Shown here: positions 48,416 to 59,465 of the stretch, in pieces | Position numbering within the stretch: position 1 is the stretch's first letter | Layout of the letters: each line of letters starts with the position of its first letter | Assembly: GCA_029204225.1 (NCBI GenBank) | Contig: CM055097.1 | Coordinates: 70,808,252 to 70,872,251, forward strand | Reading direction: 5' to 3' | From: Diphasiastrum complanatum | Taxonomy: Eukaryota > Streptophyta > Lycopodiopsida > Lycopodiales > Lycopodiaceae | Length of the DNA: 64,000 nucleotides | Notes under the pieces: generated by a model | The model's input: the letters and a program-made list of their open reading frames with translations, nothing else | Databases searched by the model: none | What the model was told of the DNA's origin: nothing | Made by a program: the position numbers and the translations under genes

Positions 48416-48965
48416 CTGTAGCGCAGGCATCCCAAAGGGAGCCGGGAACCACGACTTAGCTTCCCAGCCTTCAACTCTTGCCGTCCAAACCCACTTGACA
48501 TCAAGCAGCCAACTCGCCAACAACAGACTTAACCAACTGGAAGTTCAGAAACCAACATTGAGATCCAACCTGGCGCGATGCCAGATCGGGGCGATGTGGG
48601 TGACTTCCTTCCGAGCAAGCCGCTCGACATACATCAAACTTAACCAACTCGAAGCTTCGTTACAAACGAGTAACATCCATTCCAAGCAAGCGGTCTGACT
48701 TACATCAGACTTAACCAATTGAAAGCTTTGTCATGAGCGCTGGAAGCCAACCTGGTGCCACGCCAGACTGGACAGCCATAAACAGGTAACTTACACCCAA
48801 GCAAGCCATCCAACTCAGCCGACATGTTAGAGCCCGTTCCCCAAGAGCTTAACCCATTCACGTTCATGCAAGGAACACTCAGAACCACAAGCCGCGACAG
48901 ATATGGAGACAACCAGTTCCTGGACCAAATGGTCCCAACAGCATATCGTTGGCACCACGGACCGA
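48416..48965. other. Moderate-GC repeat-like DNA
   Basis: Phrases such as CTTAACCAACT(G/C)GAAG and CAAGC.G.C.GAC..ACATCA recur three times (48530-48730), and a 37-bp imperfect tandem repeat starts at 48922 and 48959. Probably part of the same unclassified element as the following direct repeats. Confidence 0.45.
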
Positions 48966-49607
48966 ATGGCCCCGACGGCATACCGCTGGCGTCCCGGGAT
49001 ACGACCCTCAACTATGTGCCAAATTAAAAAGTTTGAAGCGGCCTTACAACTGGCACTTTTAACGAACACTGAAACCCAGAAGGTAATCAGAGTCAGTTTG
49101 AGGAAAATCCCACTTTATTGATAAATCTGAGAAAGTTACATTTCAAGTGTGTGACCGACCCTAGTCTCCAGTGCGCTGGCATGCCAAGGTGAGTGCCAGG
49201 ACAACATTCCAGCAAGGGAGGCTGAGACTTGGTTGGAGCTCGTCCTGAGTCGCAACCCGCACTCCCCTATAGTATTCGTGGGATTCGCCACCACCCCTCA
49301 TACCAAGTAATCTACCCAGGCTGGTAAAGCATGTTTTCTCTCTCTAGAAAGTTATTTTCTCTCTCTAGAATTTATTGATCCCCAGGCTTCCTTTAATCAT
49401 GCCTAGATCGTGTGAGGTGATTGCACATCGATTTGAGCTCTCTGGACTTTGCTAGAACCGATCAAAGATTTTCAGCCATAGGAACTTGGCGCCAGCTGGA
49501 TTTTGATCACAGTGGCGCAGGGAGCAGCAGGGGCGCTGCTGGCGCCGGGGACAACGCTGGCGCCAATGGCGCCGGAAGTAAAGATTGTAAAGATAGCTTT
49601 ACAACAT
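48966..49607. repeat. Long direct repeat, copy A (642 bp)
   Basis: Near-identical to 49859-50479. Starts ATGGCCCCGACGG, ends TAGCTTTACAACAT. Contains ACTTGGCGCCAGCTGG and several GGCGCC words. It may be an LTR/leader piece of an unclassified retroelement; no PBS, PPT or coding sequence fixes this. Confidence 0.8.
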
Positions 49608-49858
49608 CCACCCCACTTTTATAAAATCTGATGTCCTCATCAGATGTCAGATTAAAGTAAAGGAGTCTCCCAATTAAAAAATAACTATACATTTAAGTTA
49701 CTTGGCACAGTACTCAATTTACTGGCCACTTTTTATTAACATTGAAGCTGGCACACCACAAGTTGGAGGCTCAGCTCTTTGTACTGAAAAAAATTACATA
49801 ACTTGAAAATATCTCTTTGTATGGGAAAAGCGTAGATTTTATATCGCTTACGTAAAAC
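49608..49858. other. Spacer between the direct repeats
   Basis: 251 bp of AT-rich DNA unlike either repeat. No coding capacity, no PBS or PPT. Confidence 0.6.
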
Positions 49859-50479
49859 ATGGTCCCGACGGCATACCGCTGGCGTCCCGGGATACGACCC
49901 TCAGCTATGTGCCAAATTAAAAAGTTTGAAGCAGCCTTACAACTGGCGCGTTTACCGAACACTGAAACCCAGAAGGTAATCAGAGTCAGTTTGAGGAAAA
50001 TTCCACTTTATTGATAAATCTGAGAAGGTTACATTTCAAGTGTGTGACCGACCCTAGTCTCCGGGGCGCTGGCATGCCAAGGCGAGTGTCAGGACAACAT
50101 TCCAGCAAGGGAGGCTGAGACTTGGTTGGAGCTTGCCCTGAGTCGCAACCCGCACTCCCCTATAGTATTGGTGGGATTTGCTACCTCCCCTCATACCAAG
50201 TACTCTACCCAGGCTGGTAAAGCATGTTTTCTCTCTCTAGAATTTATTGATCCCCAGGCTTCCTTTAATCATGCCTAGATCGTGTGAGATGATTGCACAT
50301 CGATCTGAACTCTCTGGACTTCGCTAGAACCGATCAAAGATTTTCAGCCATAGGAACTTGGCGCCGGCTGGATTCTGGTCACAGTGGCGCCGGGAGCGGC
50401 AGGGGCGCTGCTGGCGCCGGGGACAATGCTGGCGCCAGTGGCACCGGAAGTAAAGCTTGTAAAGGTAGCTTTACAACAT
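49859..50479. repeat. Long direct repeat, copy B (621 bp)
   Basis: Copy of 48966-49607 at an 893-bp offset. It lacks one of two tandem CTCTCTCTAGAA units present in copy A and has scattered substitutions. Confidence 0.8.
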
Positions 50480-50496
50480 GTGCCTAGCACTTATGG

Positions 50497-50580
50497 TTCT
50501 TGGTTTCCAAGGGGAGGCTCAAACTTGAGACCAAAGAAACTTTGGATGTCAATATAGCCAATTGAGCCTAGCCCTTTGCC
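50497..50580 (-). mobile_element. tRNA-derived SINE copy 5 (diverged)
   Basis: On the minus strand: GGGCTAGGCTCAATTGG, GACATCCAAAGTTTCTTTGGTC, decayed B box AGTTTGAGCC, end CCTTGGAAACCAAGAA. Its left flank GCCTAGCACTTATG resembles the junction between copies 3 and 4 (GCCTAGCACTAATG). Confidence 0.7.
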
Positions 50581-51160
50581 ACAATAATCTTGGCAAGTGA
50601 GTTGACTTGCAATGGATCAGCCCTCTTTGACATTTGGTTGGTAAGTGTTAAATGTAGGGCCACAATATGATTGGCGCATTTGAATCTTGAGATATGATTG
50701 GTCCATTTTATTTAAGGTTTTGGTTTTGAAAGGCAAGTATGAAACTTTTCAAGGTTGAATGGTGCTAGAAGGTTTTTTTTAAAGCATGACTTTTCAATTG
50801 GAAAGGTCAAAATTGAGATGCATTTCATTGAAATGAATATTAGCAATGAAGGGTTGGGAAGGCTTCAAAATGCAAGCCAACATGTAAGGGGCAACTCAAC
50901 ATACCGGGGCACATTGCTTGGCCCAAATAATGGCTTTGAGTGTGCCCCTACGTGGGAGTGGGTCCCTGCCATGGCATTTTCCTCATAGCAACAAGTGCAT
51001 GTTAATGTGAAAGGGTGGGAGGCCCATTTTTTCTCCTAGACCAATGGGAGAGCTCTATTTCAAATTTCGACCTTGCCAGACATGTAGTGTGAAGTGGGAC
51101 TAAGAATTACAAGCACGAAGTACATTAATATACATCCAAAGGTCAAAGAACGTTCTTCAA
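50581..51160. other. No recognisable gene
   Basis: Non-coding. Nothing supported. Confidence 0.45.
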
Positions 51161-51605
51161 GAGTTGGTTGAGTTGGATAAGAGTTGTTCACAGATACACG
51201 AAGTCCAAATTTGGTTGAGTTGAAAGTTTAAAATTGGTTGAGTTGGATAAGTGTTTAGTGGGAAGAGTGTATTTTGCACCATCATTGGCATAAGTGATGG
51301 TGCAAATATCATCCAAGGGTGGTGGACCATCTCCCCCTCTGCTCCCCCATCTGTGAGTTGGATAAGTGATGGTGCAAACACCATCCAAGGGTGGTGGTGA
51401 GTGCTCCACCACCTCCCCCTCTGCTCCCCCATCTCTTCTTGCCCTTCCATCATTAAATGGAATGACCCCAGCACTACCACAATAATGGTAGTGCATATTC
51501 GCTTCTCCTTGCTAGTGCATCCACAAAGTCTAAATTATTGAGTTGGATAAGTGTTGTTAGTGCATCCACAAAGTCCAAAGCTGGTTGAGTTGGATAAGAG
51601 TTGTT
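51161..51605. repeat. Local repeats: GAGTTGGATAAG words and a ~70-bp direct repeat
   Basis: GAGTTGGATAAG occurs near 51170, 51240, 51355, 51540 and 51587. The segment ATAAGTGATGGTGCAAA through CCATCTCCCCCTCTGCTCC is present at 51290-51354 and 51362-51435, the second with a 10-bp insert. Confidence 0.75.
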
Positions 51606-54046
51606 AATAAGCTCACGAACACATGTGCCCTGAAACCCAATGGTTAACATTAAAAAATTAGAGACTCAAGCTCCTTATTGGCAAGGCTTAGTTAGAATTG
51701 TCTACTGCAAATTACCTTTGTGATGCAAAATCAATAAAAATATAATCTAGGATCCACTTGCACATGAAAGACTCTGTGCACCTGCTAGCATCCCAAGAAG
51801 AAGATGAAATGTATTACAACTAATCAACTGAATGTTAAATTTAACAGAATAATTTTAGAACAAGAAGTTTCAAAATTAGCACTCTAGTCACAAGGAGGAA
51901 AATTATGATGTTTCTTCAACATAATAATTTGGATAAGTATGATACTCATACATGATCTTATGACTTGAAAGGGTTTTAGATGAACTTTATCTACAATACC
52001 TGGATGTATATATATGTTACTCATAAATAGCTCTAATTCATGAGATTGTTTTATGCCAAAGTTGTCTACAAAACTTAAAATGTATGTTTTCCATTAACAT
52101 CATGTTGCAGTTGCAGGAACTATTTTGAATACTTTATCTTTCAAATAACATAAGACTTATAATTTATCAAGTGAATTATATTGTACAATTTGCAATTGCT
52201 CTCATGGGTATATGACATTGTCCTTGCCTATGTAACGGTGGAGAGTAGGGGGAAGCTAAAATTACCATTAGTCCTAGTGATAACCTTTATGGCAAGATTC
52301 AAGAGGGAGGAATAATAAGAGTAAACATAAATGGGGTTGCAAGTTGGGGCGTATCTTCAAGGGACATGTGTCAAGCATGGAAACTAGGGACCACCTTTAT
52401 TTAAGGGTCGTGGTTAATATGCTTGAGAGCACATATGTGAATATCTCAATCACCTTCCACCCTTGGAATAAAGGTGGGCCCCCTACTAGCAATGCAAACA
52501 CACTCACCTATAGGGTGCATCATAGGCTTGTTAATGATCCAAATGCCCCTCTATGTAATATGGATGTCTAGAAGAAAGTCATTTAATATTATGTGTGATA
52601 TTATTAAGATCTCCAAAGTTTTGTCCTTATGTTTAGCATATATGTTGTTTAAATTTCTTGAAGTTTGAAGTTGACTTCACCTTGTGTAGATGAGACCGCA
52701 ACTTCTATAGATGTGAAGGGGCATACAAGCAAAAGATTTAAGAAAAATCGCAATGACATTTGTTTTGGGACTTCGACCTAAAGAAGAGTGAACTTTTTTT
52801 TGGTATTTTTTGACTTACTGATTTTAGTTTAAGATCATGTTTTTCTATGAGTCAATCTCCAAATTATTTAAAAATAAATAAAATAAAATAAAAATATCTT
52901 GACAATACATCATGACAAAAAGAAAATTACAAACTTAATAAAGCCGACATCATAATTAAAAATGAAACAACATCTGAAGATTACACATGACTTTTGAGGA
53001 GACAAATCCCATAAAGATATAAGAGGATCCAAATTATATATATCCTTTTTTTGTAATATATTTTTTTAAAGAATTTTCACTAATGTTATTCAATTTCATA
53101 GCTTGATATATTATCGTGACTCTTTTTTTCAATTGATGAAATTGAAAACCTATCTTCTTCTGAATCAATTGTTAATGTTGAAAAGAAACCTTGTAAATCA
53201 ATGTTCTTTTGCTAATGATAAATTGAGAATGATGGGTGACCTATTAATCCAAGTAATTCTTTCAAAATAGATATAGTTGACTTTTGTAAATGATTAGCCA
53301 TTGTCAACTCAAAATGAAAAACTTAACCATTTACATCTGCTTAAATCATCAACACTTGATCGATTTTCTAGTAGTTGTTTTCCTTGCCCTTCAAATCTAT
53401 CTATTAAATTTGGCAAATTCGAGCTTAATTAACCATGTAAACTATGTACACATAATAGATTCCACACGTGTGAGAGCCTATTCCGACGAGATTAGTAACA
53501 TGGTAACAAAAAACAAATGTCAATATTCAAAATGCTTTACAGAAATATATTGTAAGACTCAAAAAAATTCTATTGTATAAAATTTTTTAATCATGCTAAA
53601 AAATCAATATATAAATTACTACTAATATTCTCAAATTAGCACACATATTAAATTAATCAGTTTAAAAAAAATCATTAAATACACAAACACTAAAATTAAC
53701 AAATTTATTTTATTCTACTTATTTGAGATATTATTTGATAATAAATATTTTAAAATTTTAAAAAAAAATTGTATGAAGGTACTTGTATTAAGAAAATATT
53801 TTTGAATAATTCTAATATAAGTTCAAATTAATATATTTCAAATTTTTCATTTATTAAAACTAATAATTTACAAAGATATTTGGAACTAAGTTCTAAAAGA
53901 TATAAACATTGATACATGTATACCAAAACTAGTTATTATTTTAAAATAAATTACTTTAATTAAATTAAAACTATATGACTTTTGAAAATATATAATCTTT
54001 ATAAAAAAGACCTAGTCGTTAGAATTAATATCAAGAAATTGCAATT
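51606..54046. other. AT-rich intergenic DNA
   Basis: No gene, RNA or element recognised. Open frames at 52344 and 53290 are short, without motifs, and the latter lies in very AT-rich DNA. Confidence 0.5.
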
Positions 54047-54049
54047 TTA

Positions 54050-54680
54050 TTGATATATATCAAAATATTCAAATATTAGAAATATCAATTTTAATATTGC
54101 AACACTTTCAATCACATAAGAAACATCATTCTTGATGTCAACATTAGAGTCATAATCCATGGAACTGGGATTTGAGTGCTCCATCCTCTCCTCTTGAGAA
54201 ATGAACTCTCCTTTGGCTTTCTTCACTTCCAACGTGTGATCAGTTCTCACACAACTATTAAGCTTGAAGAGCCTACCATCTCTAATCCCTTTTGCAATGA
54301 CTTTTCATCCTTTAATGATAAAGCAAACATTGCAATCAAACTTGACACTACATCCTTTGTCAACTAATTGACTCACACTCAACACATTTCTAGAAAATGA
54401 AGGGACATACAACACATTTTCAAGCTTTGCTTTCTTCCTTGATTCAAGACAAATAGGAATGGTTCCTATCCATGAATCACATATTCAACACCATTTGAAA
54501 CAAGAATGGACTCCTTAGAACTTGAATATGATGTGAATGAAGAAAATACTCCCTTTTGCAAGTGATAGTGACTTTGTCCCAATATCAATCCACCAAGGAT
54601 TTTCCTCCATAGTAATTGTTGGTGCATCCATGCATGCCATGAGAGACTCCTCCTTAATGAAGCCATCTCCACCTTGATTT
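54050..54680 (-). pseudogene. Copia gag/protease relic
   Basis: The minus strand reads NPWWIDIGT at the protease site (the family motif DSG/DTG is replaced), then ENVLYVPSFSRNVLSVSQLVD, VCFIIKG and DGRLFKLNS, with stops in between. Downstream it runs into an acidic unassigned stretch (KKAKGEFISQEERMEH), like families A and B, so it may be a third pol-less family. No RT or integrase seen. Confidence 0.65.
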
Positions 54681-55417
54681 CTGCAGCGTACTGGCCTTTT
54701 ATTTTGCTATCACAAATCTAAGAATCAATCTTTACCCAACAAACTAGTCACCTTGAAAAGTGGACCTTGCCTAGATCACAAAGATTAAGGCACACTAATT
54801 TTGAAGCAAATCACACCAAAATTAGACCCAATCACCCCTATTGGACTAAACCAAGACCAATGACTCTACCTCTTGAGAGTTGGAATGGATTTAAAAATAT
54901 TTGATCACAAACAATGTCCTAGTTTTTCATCAATCTTGACTAGATCACTCATGACTTGGGACAAACAAGTAAGACATGAATATTTTCCACTCAATTTTTT
55001 TGCTTCTCTCTTTATAAGAATGATTAATTTGATCATGTGAAGTGCTATGGGCAGCAGTTGGTTCTTAAAAAAAAAAAACTTCATCAATCCTGCAAATGCA
55101 TCCGCAACGTAATTCAAAAGTCGTGCTCCAACAAGAAGACAAAATATTCAAGGCAACCAGCTCACAAAAGTAATGGTGTAGCAGGTGATCTCAAAAGACC
55201 ACTACCAACTACGTATTCCCATAAATCAAAGTAACAACACGTGCAACACTTCAACCCAGTACTTTCCCTTCTCTGTCATTTCATTTTCCAATTATAATTC
55301 TTTCACTTCCCTGCCATTTCATTTCCCAATCATAATCCTTTCACTTCTCTGCCATTCATCTCACAGTGTCAATATTGGCACCCTTATTATTACCTAAGAT
55401 AATCTAGCTCGTGCAAA
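54681..55417. other. Probable continuation of the copia relic, and short tandem repeats
   Basis: Decayed, no motif certain. At 55258-55365 CTGCCATTTCATTTCCCAAT-like units of ~45 bp occur about 2.5 times. Confidence 0.4.
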
Positions 55418-55717
55418 TTATCTAATGGATGATCCAAGCATGCAAATAAATACGACCTCGACAAACCAACTCCAAGATTCTGCCAGTTTCATCGAGTTGT
55501 TGAACAATTTTGGAAGCTTACCCTCAGGGCATTGTGCGCGACAACATCTAGCAAGGCGTGCAACTACTTGAAGAGCTTGTCGCATTTTATTGCGACTACT
55601 TGGCGTGGGACTGCCAATGCTATAAACGAGGGGGATAATGCCAGCCCCAAGGAATCCCTTGTCTTTTAATGGCGGCATTAGAAGAGTAACTGTGGCATGT
55701 GTTTTGTAAGTCCACAA
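55418..55717 (-). pseudogene. Possible ARM-repeat exon fragment
   Basis: The minus strand reads ATVTLLMPPLKDKGFLGAGIIPLV, a pattern like an Armadillo repeat of plant U-box/ARM proteins (LL...K..LGAGIIPL), then NKMRQALQVVARLARC. A CCACAG acceptor-like site precedes TTACTCTTC. No flanking exons found. It may be a relic or one exon of a gene broken by insertions. Confidence 0.3.
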
Positions 55718-55734
55718 GTAATCTCAATTTTGTA

Positions 55735-56563
55735 AGCAATAATGCTTAGGAACCTTAGACTTAGACCCTTTTCCATTTAAGTTTAAGTATTACCAAGAAG
55801 TAATTGTAATACTTTAAACTTAGAAAGTCTAAGTTTAAAGTTAATTCTAAGTTTAGAAGTTCTAAGTTTATTTTGTTAAGTGAACTTCATACAAGAAGTC
55901 ACTTCTTAGAATAGCTTAGCAAAAAGCTTTGGGAGTATCCCATAAGCATCTTAGCAAATGGGCCTACCACTCATTGTATATATAAAAGTGGATATGGGAG
56001 CCTTAAGTAACACTTGTATAAGGCCAAGCTTTAATAGACCTACTCTATTCTTGCTTAACTTGTGTTCCCACTTGTGGATAGAATACTTGATGGTAGGTAC
56101 TCGAGCCCCACTAAGCTTTCCTCATTTGGTTTTATGTTATTGTGCTTGTTATTATGGGATTATCTCTCTTATGCACTCATCTTTCTTCCCTTGTGGGAGT
56201 TATTTAGGATTACTTAGGAAGCCACTAGTTGGGGGGCAGACATAATGGTCATTAGGGTTAGGTTGATTTAGGGTATTCTCTAGTTGGGGGAAGTCTTAGA
56301 GAGCTAATTTAAGACATTCCTTAGTTGGTGGACTGCCTTAAGGAACTAGTTTTAGGTCATATTCTCTCTCTAGAAGGGTGAGCCTTAGAGGTTTTGTTAT
56401 GCAAGAAAACATAGAATGGAGTGGATCAAACCCTACCACCACTATACTTCAATGTCTTTTAGGAACCCTCTCTCCTCTAGTTGGGTAGCCATAGCGGAAG
56501 AGATACCCTAACCCTACTAGTTGGGGGAAGCCATAGTAGGAGTTGGAACCCTAAAAGACAGCA
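55735..56563 (+). mobile_element. Candidate Ty3/gypsy 5' LTR
   Basis: Precedes a tRNA-Asp-type PBS. Contains a TATA box TATATATAAAAG (55977-55988). The start is uncertain; no second copy of this LTR lies in the window. Confidence 0.45.
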
Positions 56564-56564
56564 T

Positions 56565-56578
56565 TGGCGTCGTTGCCG
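56565..56578 (+). other. tRNA-Asp primer-binding site
   Basis: TGGCGTCGTTGCCG matches the plant gypsy (Athila/Tat) PBS, complementary to tRNA-Asp (GTC), with one mismatch. Confidence 0.6.
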
Positions 56579-57218
56579 CTCTATTCTCCCTCTCTTTGCA
56601 TTTTTGTTGCTACCTTTTTTCCTACTAGTATTCCAACCTTATTTTTTTGCAGATTTTGGGCTCCATCTCGTTCCCCTCATTCTCACACACAGCCTTCTTT
56701 TTGGTAACTGTGGAGGAAAGAAGCCCCTTGGTTCAAAAATTAGAGTTTTATAGTCATTTTCTTCCTTTTTGAATTGTTTTCTCATTTTTTTGCATCAAAC
56801 CTGCATAACAAAACTCGCCCATTACTACAGAGCCCAAACAGAGCCTCAAGAATCCGAATATCAGCTCCGCAAGTTTCTGTACGGCCAAAAAGTGCACCAA
56901 TCAGCTGTTTTGGCCTATTTTTTGACAACAATTCCATACCAAACTAGCTCAGACAAATTCGCCCATCACCAAGAGTGCAAACCCCACAGTGCCAAATCCA
57001 TCAAACCACTGTGTGAATTCTCTGGAGCCTACCCTTGTCAAAAAACATCGACTCAAACAAAAAAAATTCTAAAAAATCTTCAAGACAAAGTTCGCCCATA
57101 GTACCATTGGAACCAGCTCATCATTGGCGAGATCCTAGGCCCATGTGCAAATTTGTTCATGGAAATTTTTTTGTCTTTTGAGCAGTCAACCCATTGTTTA
57201 GCCATTTTTGGTCAAACT

Positions 57219-57540
57219 CAAACTCGCACAGCTATTTGGGTGCCTCAACAAAATTTGTCGGCCGTACTGTAGCCTCATCAGTACTTGCCAAATCCATCTG
57301 TGAGTCACGCAAGTTCTGATCATGAGGCAAAATTGAGTTTTTTGTATTTTTAGGCATTTTTTGGATCTAAACCAAACTCGCACAGCTATCAAGGTGACTC
57401 AACAAAATTCATCGGCCGTACTGTAGCCTCCTCATTACTTGCTAAATCCATCTGTGGGTCACGCGAATTTAGATCATGCCACAAAATTGAGTTTTTTGTA
57501 TTTTTAGAGTTTTTTGGACCTAAAACAAACTCGCACATGC
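57219..57540 (+). repeat. Tandem repeat, ~154-bp period, in the gypsy leader
   Basis: CAAACTCGCAC starts at 57219, 57373 and 57526. The first two units share CGGCCGTACTGTAGCCTC, AAATCCATCTGTG and TTGAGTTTTTTGTATTTTTAG. The related word CTCGCCC/CTCGCAC also punctuates 56810-57740. Confidence 0.8.
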
Positions 57541-59465
57541 CTAAAACTCACAAATCAAAATTCGCCCCCTAACATTATTGAAATCTACATTCTCTAAAAT
57601 TTCTTTTGATATATTGGGCAAATTCTACAAAGCACAAATGTGATAGTTATGGCCAAAAGTTTGAATCGAACCTGAAGTTGGGCTATCTTCTGGTTCAAAA
57701 CTCGCACAACTAGCTACTGGGCTCAGACAAACTCACACATGCCAAATTTGAACTTGTCTCGTGTTTCTGCCTAAAAAAAAAAAAATTGTTCTATGGGATA
57801 GGGTTCATTAGACTCGCCAAGCTCTAAATTATCCTAGGTCCAATCTTGTCAAAAAAAAAAAAAAATTATATGTGGAACTGAGACCATAGCCTAGATAAGA
57901 CCTACTATGAGTTCTGACCTTATTTCCAGTAGTGCTGAAGGGCATTGCCAACTAGTGGTATCTAAATCTTGAACCTAATCATTGTAATTCTTGGCAGGTG
58001 TTGAAGGGTGATCTCGTCAAACGGTTCAAATCAACCAAGCTAACTCATAATCCCTTCATCCAGCTCATGCATATTCAAATGCATGGAATTAGGCTTAAGA
58101 AACCAACATGTCTGCTTGTCAAAGTGATCATTCGCATGTCATCACTATGGTGATATTAGAACTGCCTAGGCTCCTCTAGTATTACTAATAACCTCGTGAC
58201 CTTCTAATCAGAATAGAGTCACATCCTATTTAGCGACCATGTAAGGTCCACTGTACCTTCAATATGATCCTATGTCCAAGCTAGTGATATCATACCCTCG
58301 AGCCAATCTTGCACTACCGACTAATGAATCAATAAGCTTGTATGTAGCTGGCAGTATATGTTCATGGTCTGATTGATCCTAAGGGAGGATTCATACCCTA
58401 TTGATGCGCTATATGAGTGTTTCCTTCATGTTTATGTTCCATCCTCATGTAGGCATGGCTCTTTAGCAGACATTATTTTACAAACAAGCTCCATTATTTC
58501 GGGCCATGTCCGTACTCCACAAGGACACCGACGACGATAAACCCCAACAACACGTAGCAGCCATTGGCGTGGGACCTCCAATCCAATAAAAGGGAGGGAT
58601 AATATCGTGACCTCATGGGTTGGAAATTATCCTATGAGATACTGTCATCCTCAACCAAAGCTTCTAGCCAAGGCCCAGGTTGCATTTCCATAGTCCTTCC
58701 GACAACAACTTGCTATAGAGAGTCACCATATTACTATTTGTCAAAATGCGTAGATGACTCTAACCTATTTACCATGAAGAATAACATGTGTTGCTCTTAC
58801 AGGTTATCTTTTGACACATCAGAATAAGTTAAATGATCCCTACCACTAGACATGGTAGTATAGCAACACCAAGGACTATCTGACCTAGGGATCCAACCAC
58901 AATGTTGCTAAGCTATAATCAAGTCTTTTCTCTGTAGCAACATTGTTAGGCATATCCTCCGATAGTGCTAGAGTCACAACCTCTCAAGCTTTTGCCCTTC
59001 ATAGTGTTTCTAGGTACATATTCTCTGATGTCATGAACTAGTAGTTTTGAATCTAGATGACAAACTATCCTATTGTCATGGCTTGAAATTGATGTTGTTG
59101 TTTGTCGCATGCTATATGAATGACACTTGCATTCTTGTTTTATGTCCTTGCATTCATGTTGATATGGCCTTGTGCCATTTCACACTACTTTTGTAAAGAA
59201 AACGCGTAGAAATATTATAAATCCTCTTTGTGTATGGCTACACCTTTTTCTCTTCTCGTACTGTCCACTATGTTGTCTGTTGCTTGCCTGTTTGTGCAAT
59301 GTCGTTTGATTTTAGTGTATTTCTTTATGTAGCATTATTATGGGTAGGATCTCTTAATGTTTATAAATCTTCACGTTGAAGAATCAGCGAAAGTTGTTTG
59401 TCGCCACTGTTACTTCTTAGGCAGACGACTTCGCCATCCATTCCATTGGACCATAAGCAATCTCG
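57541..59465. other. No recognisable gene
   Basis: Non-coding, possibly internal sequence of the gypsy element. Two A-runs (57773-57784, 57850-57864). Nothing supported. Confidence 0.45.
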
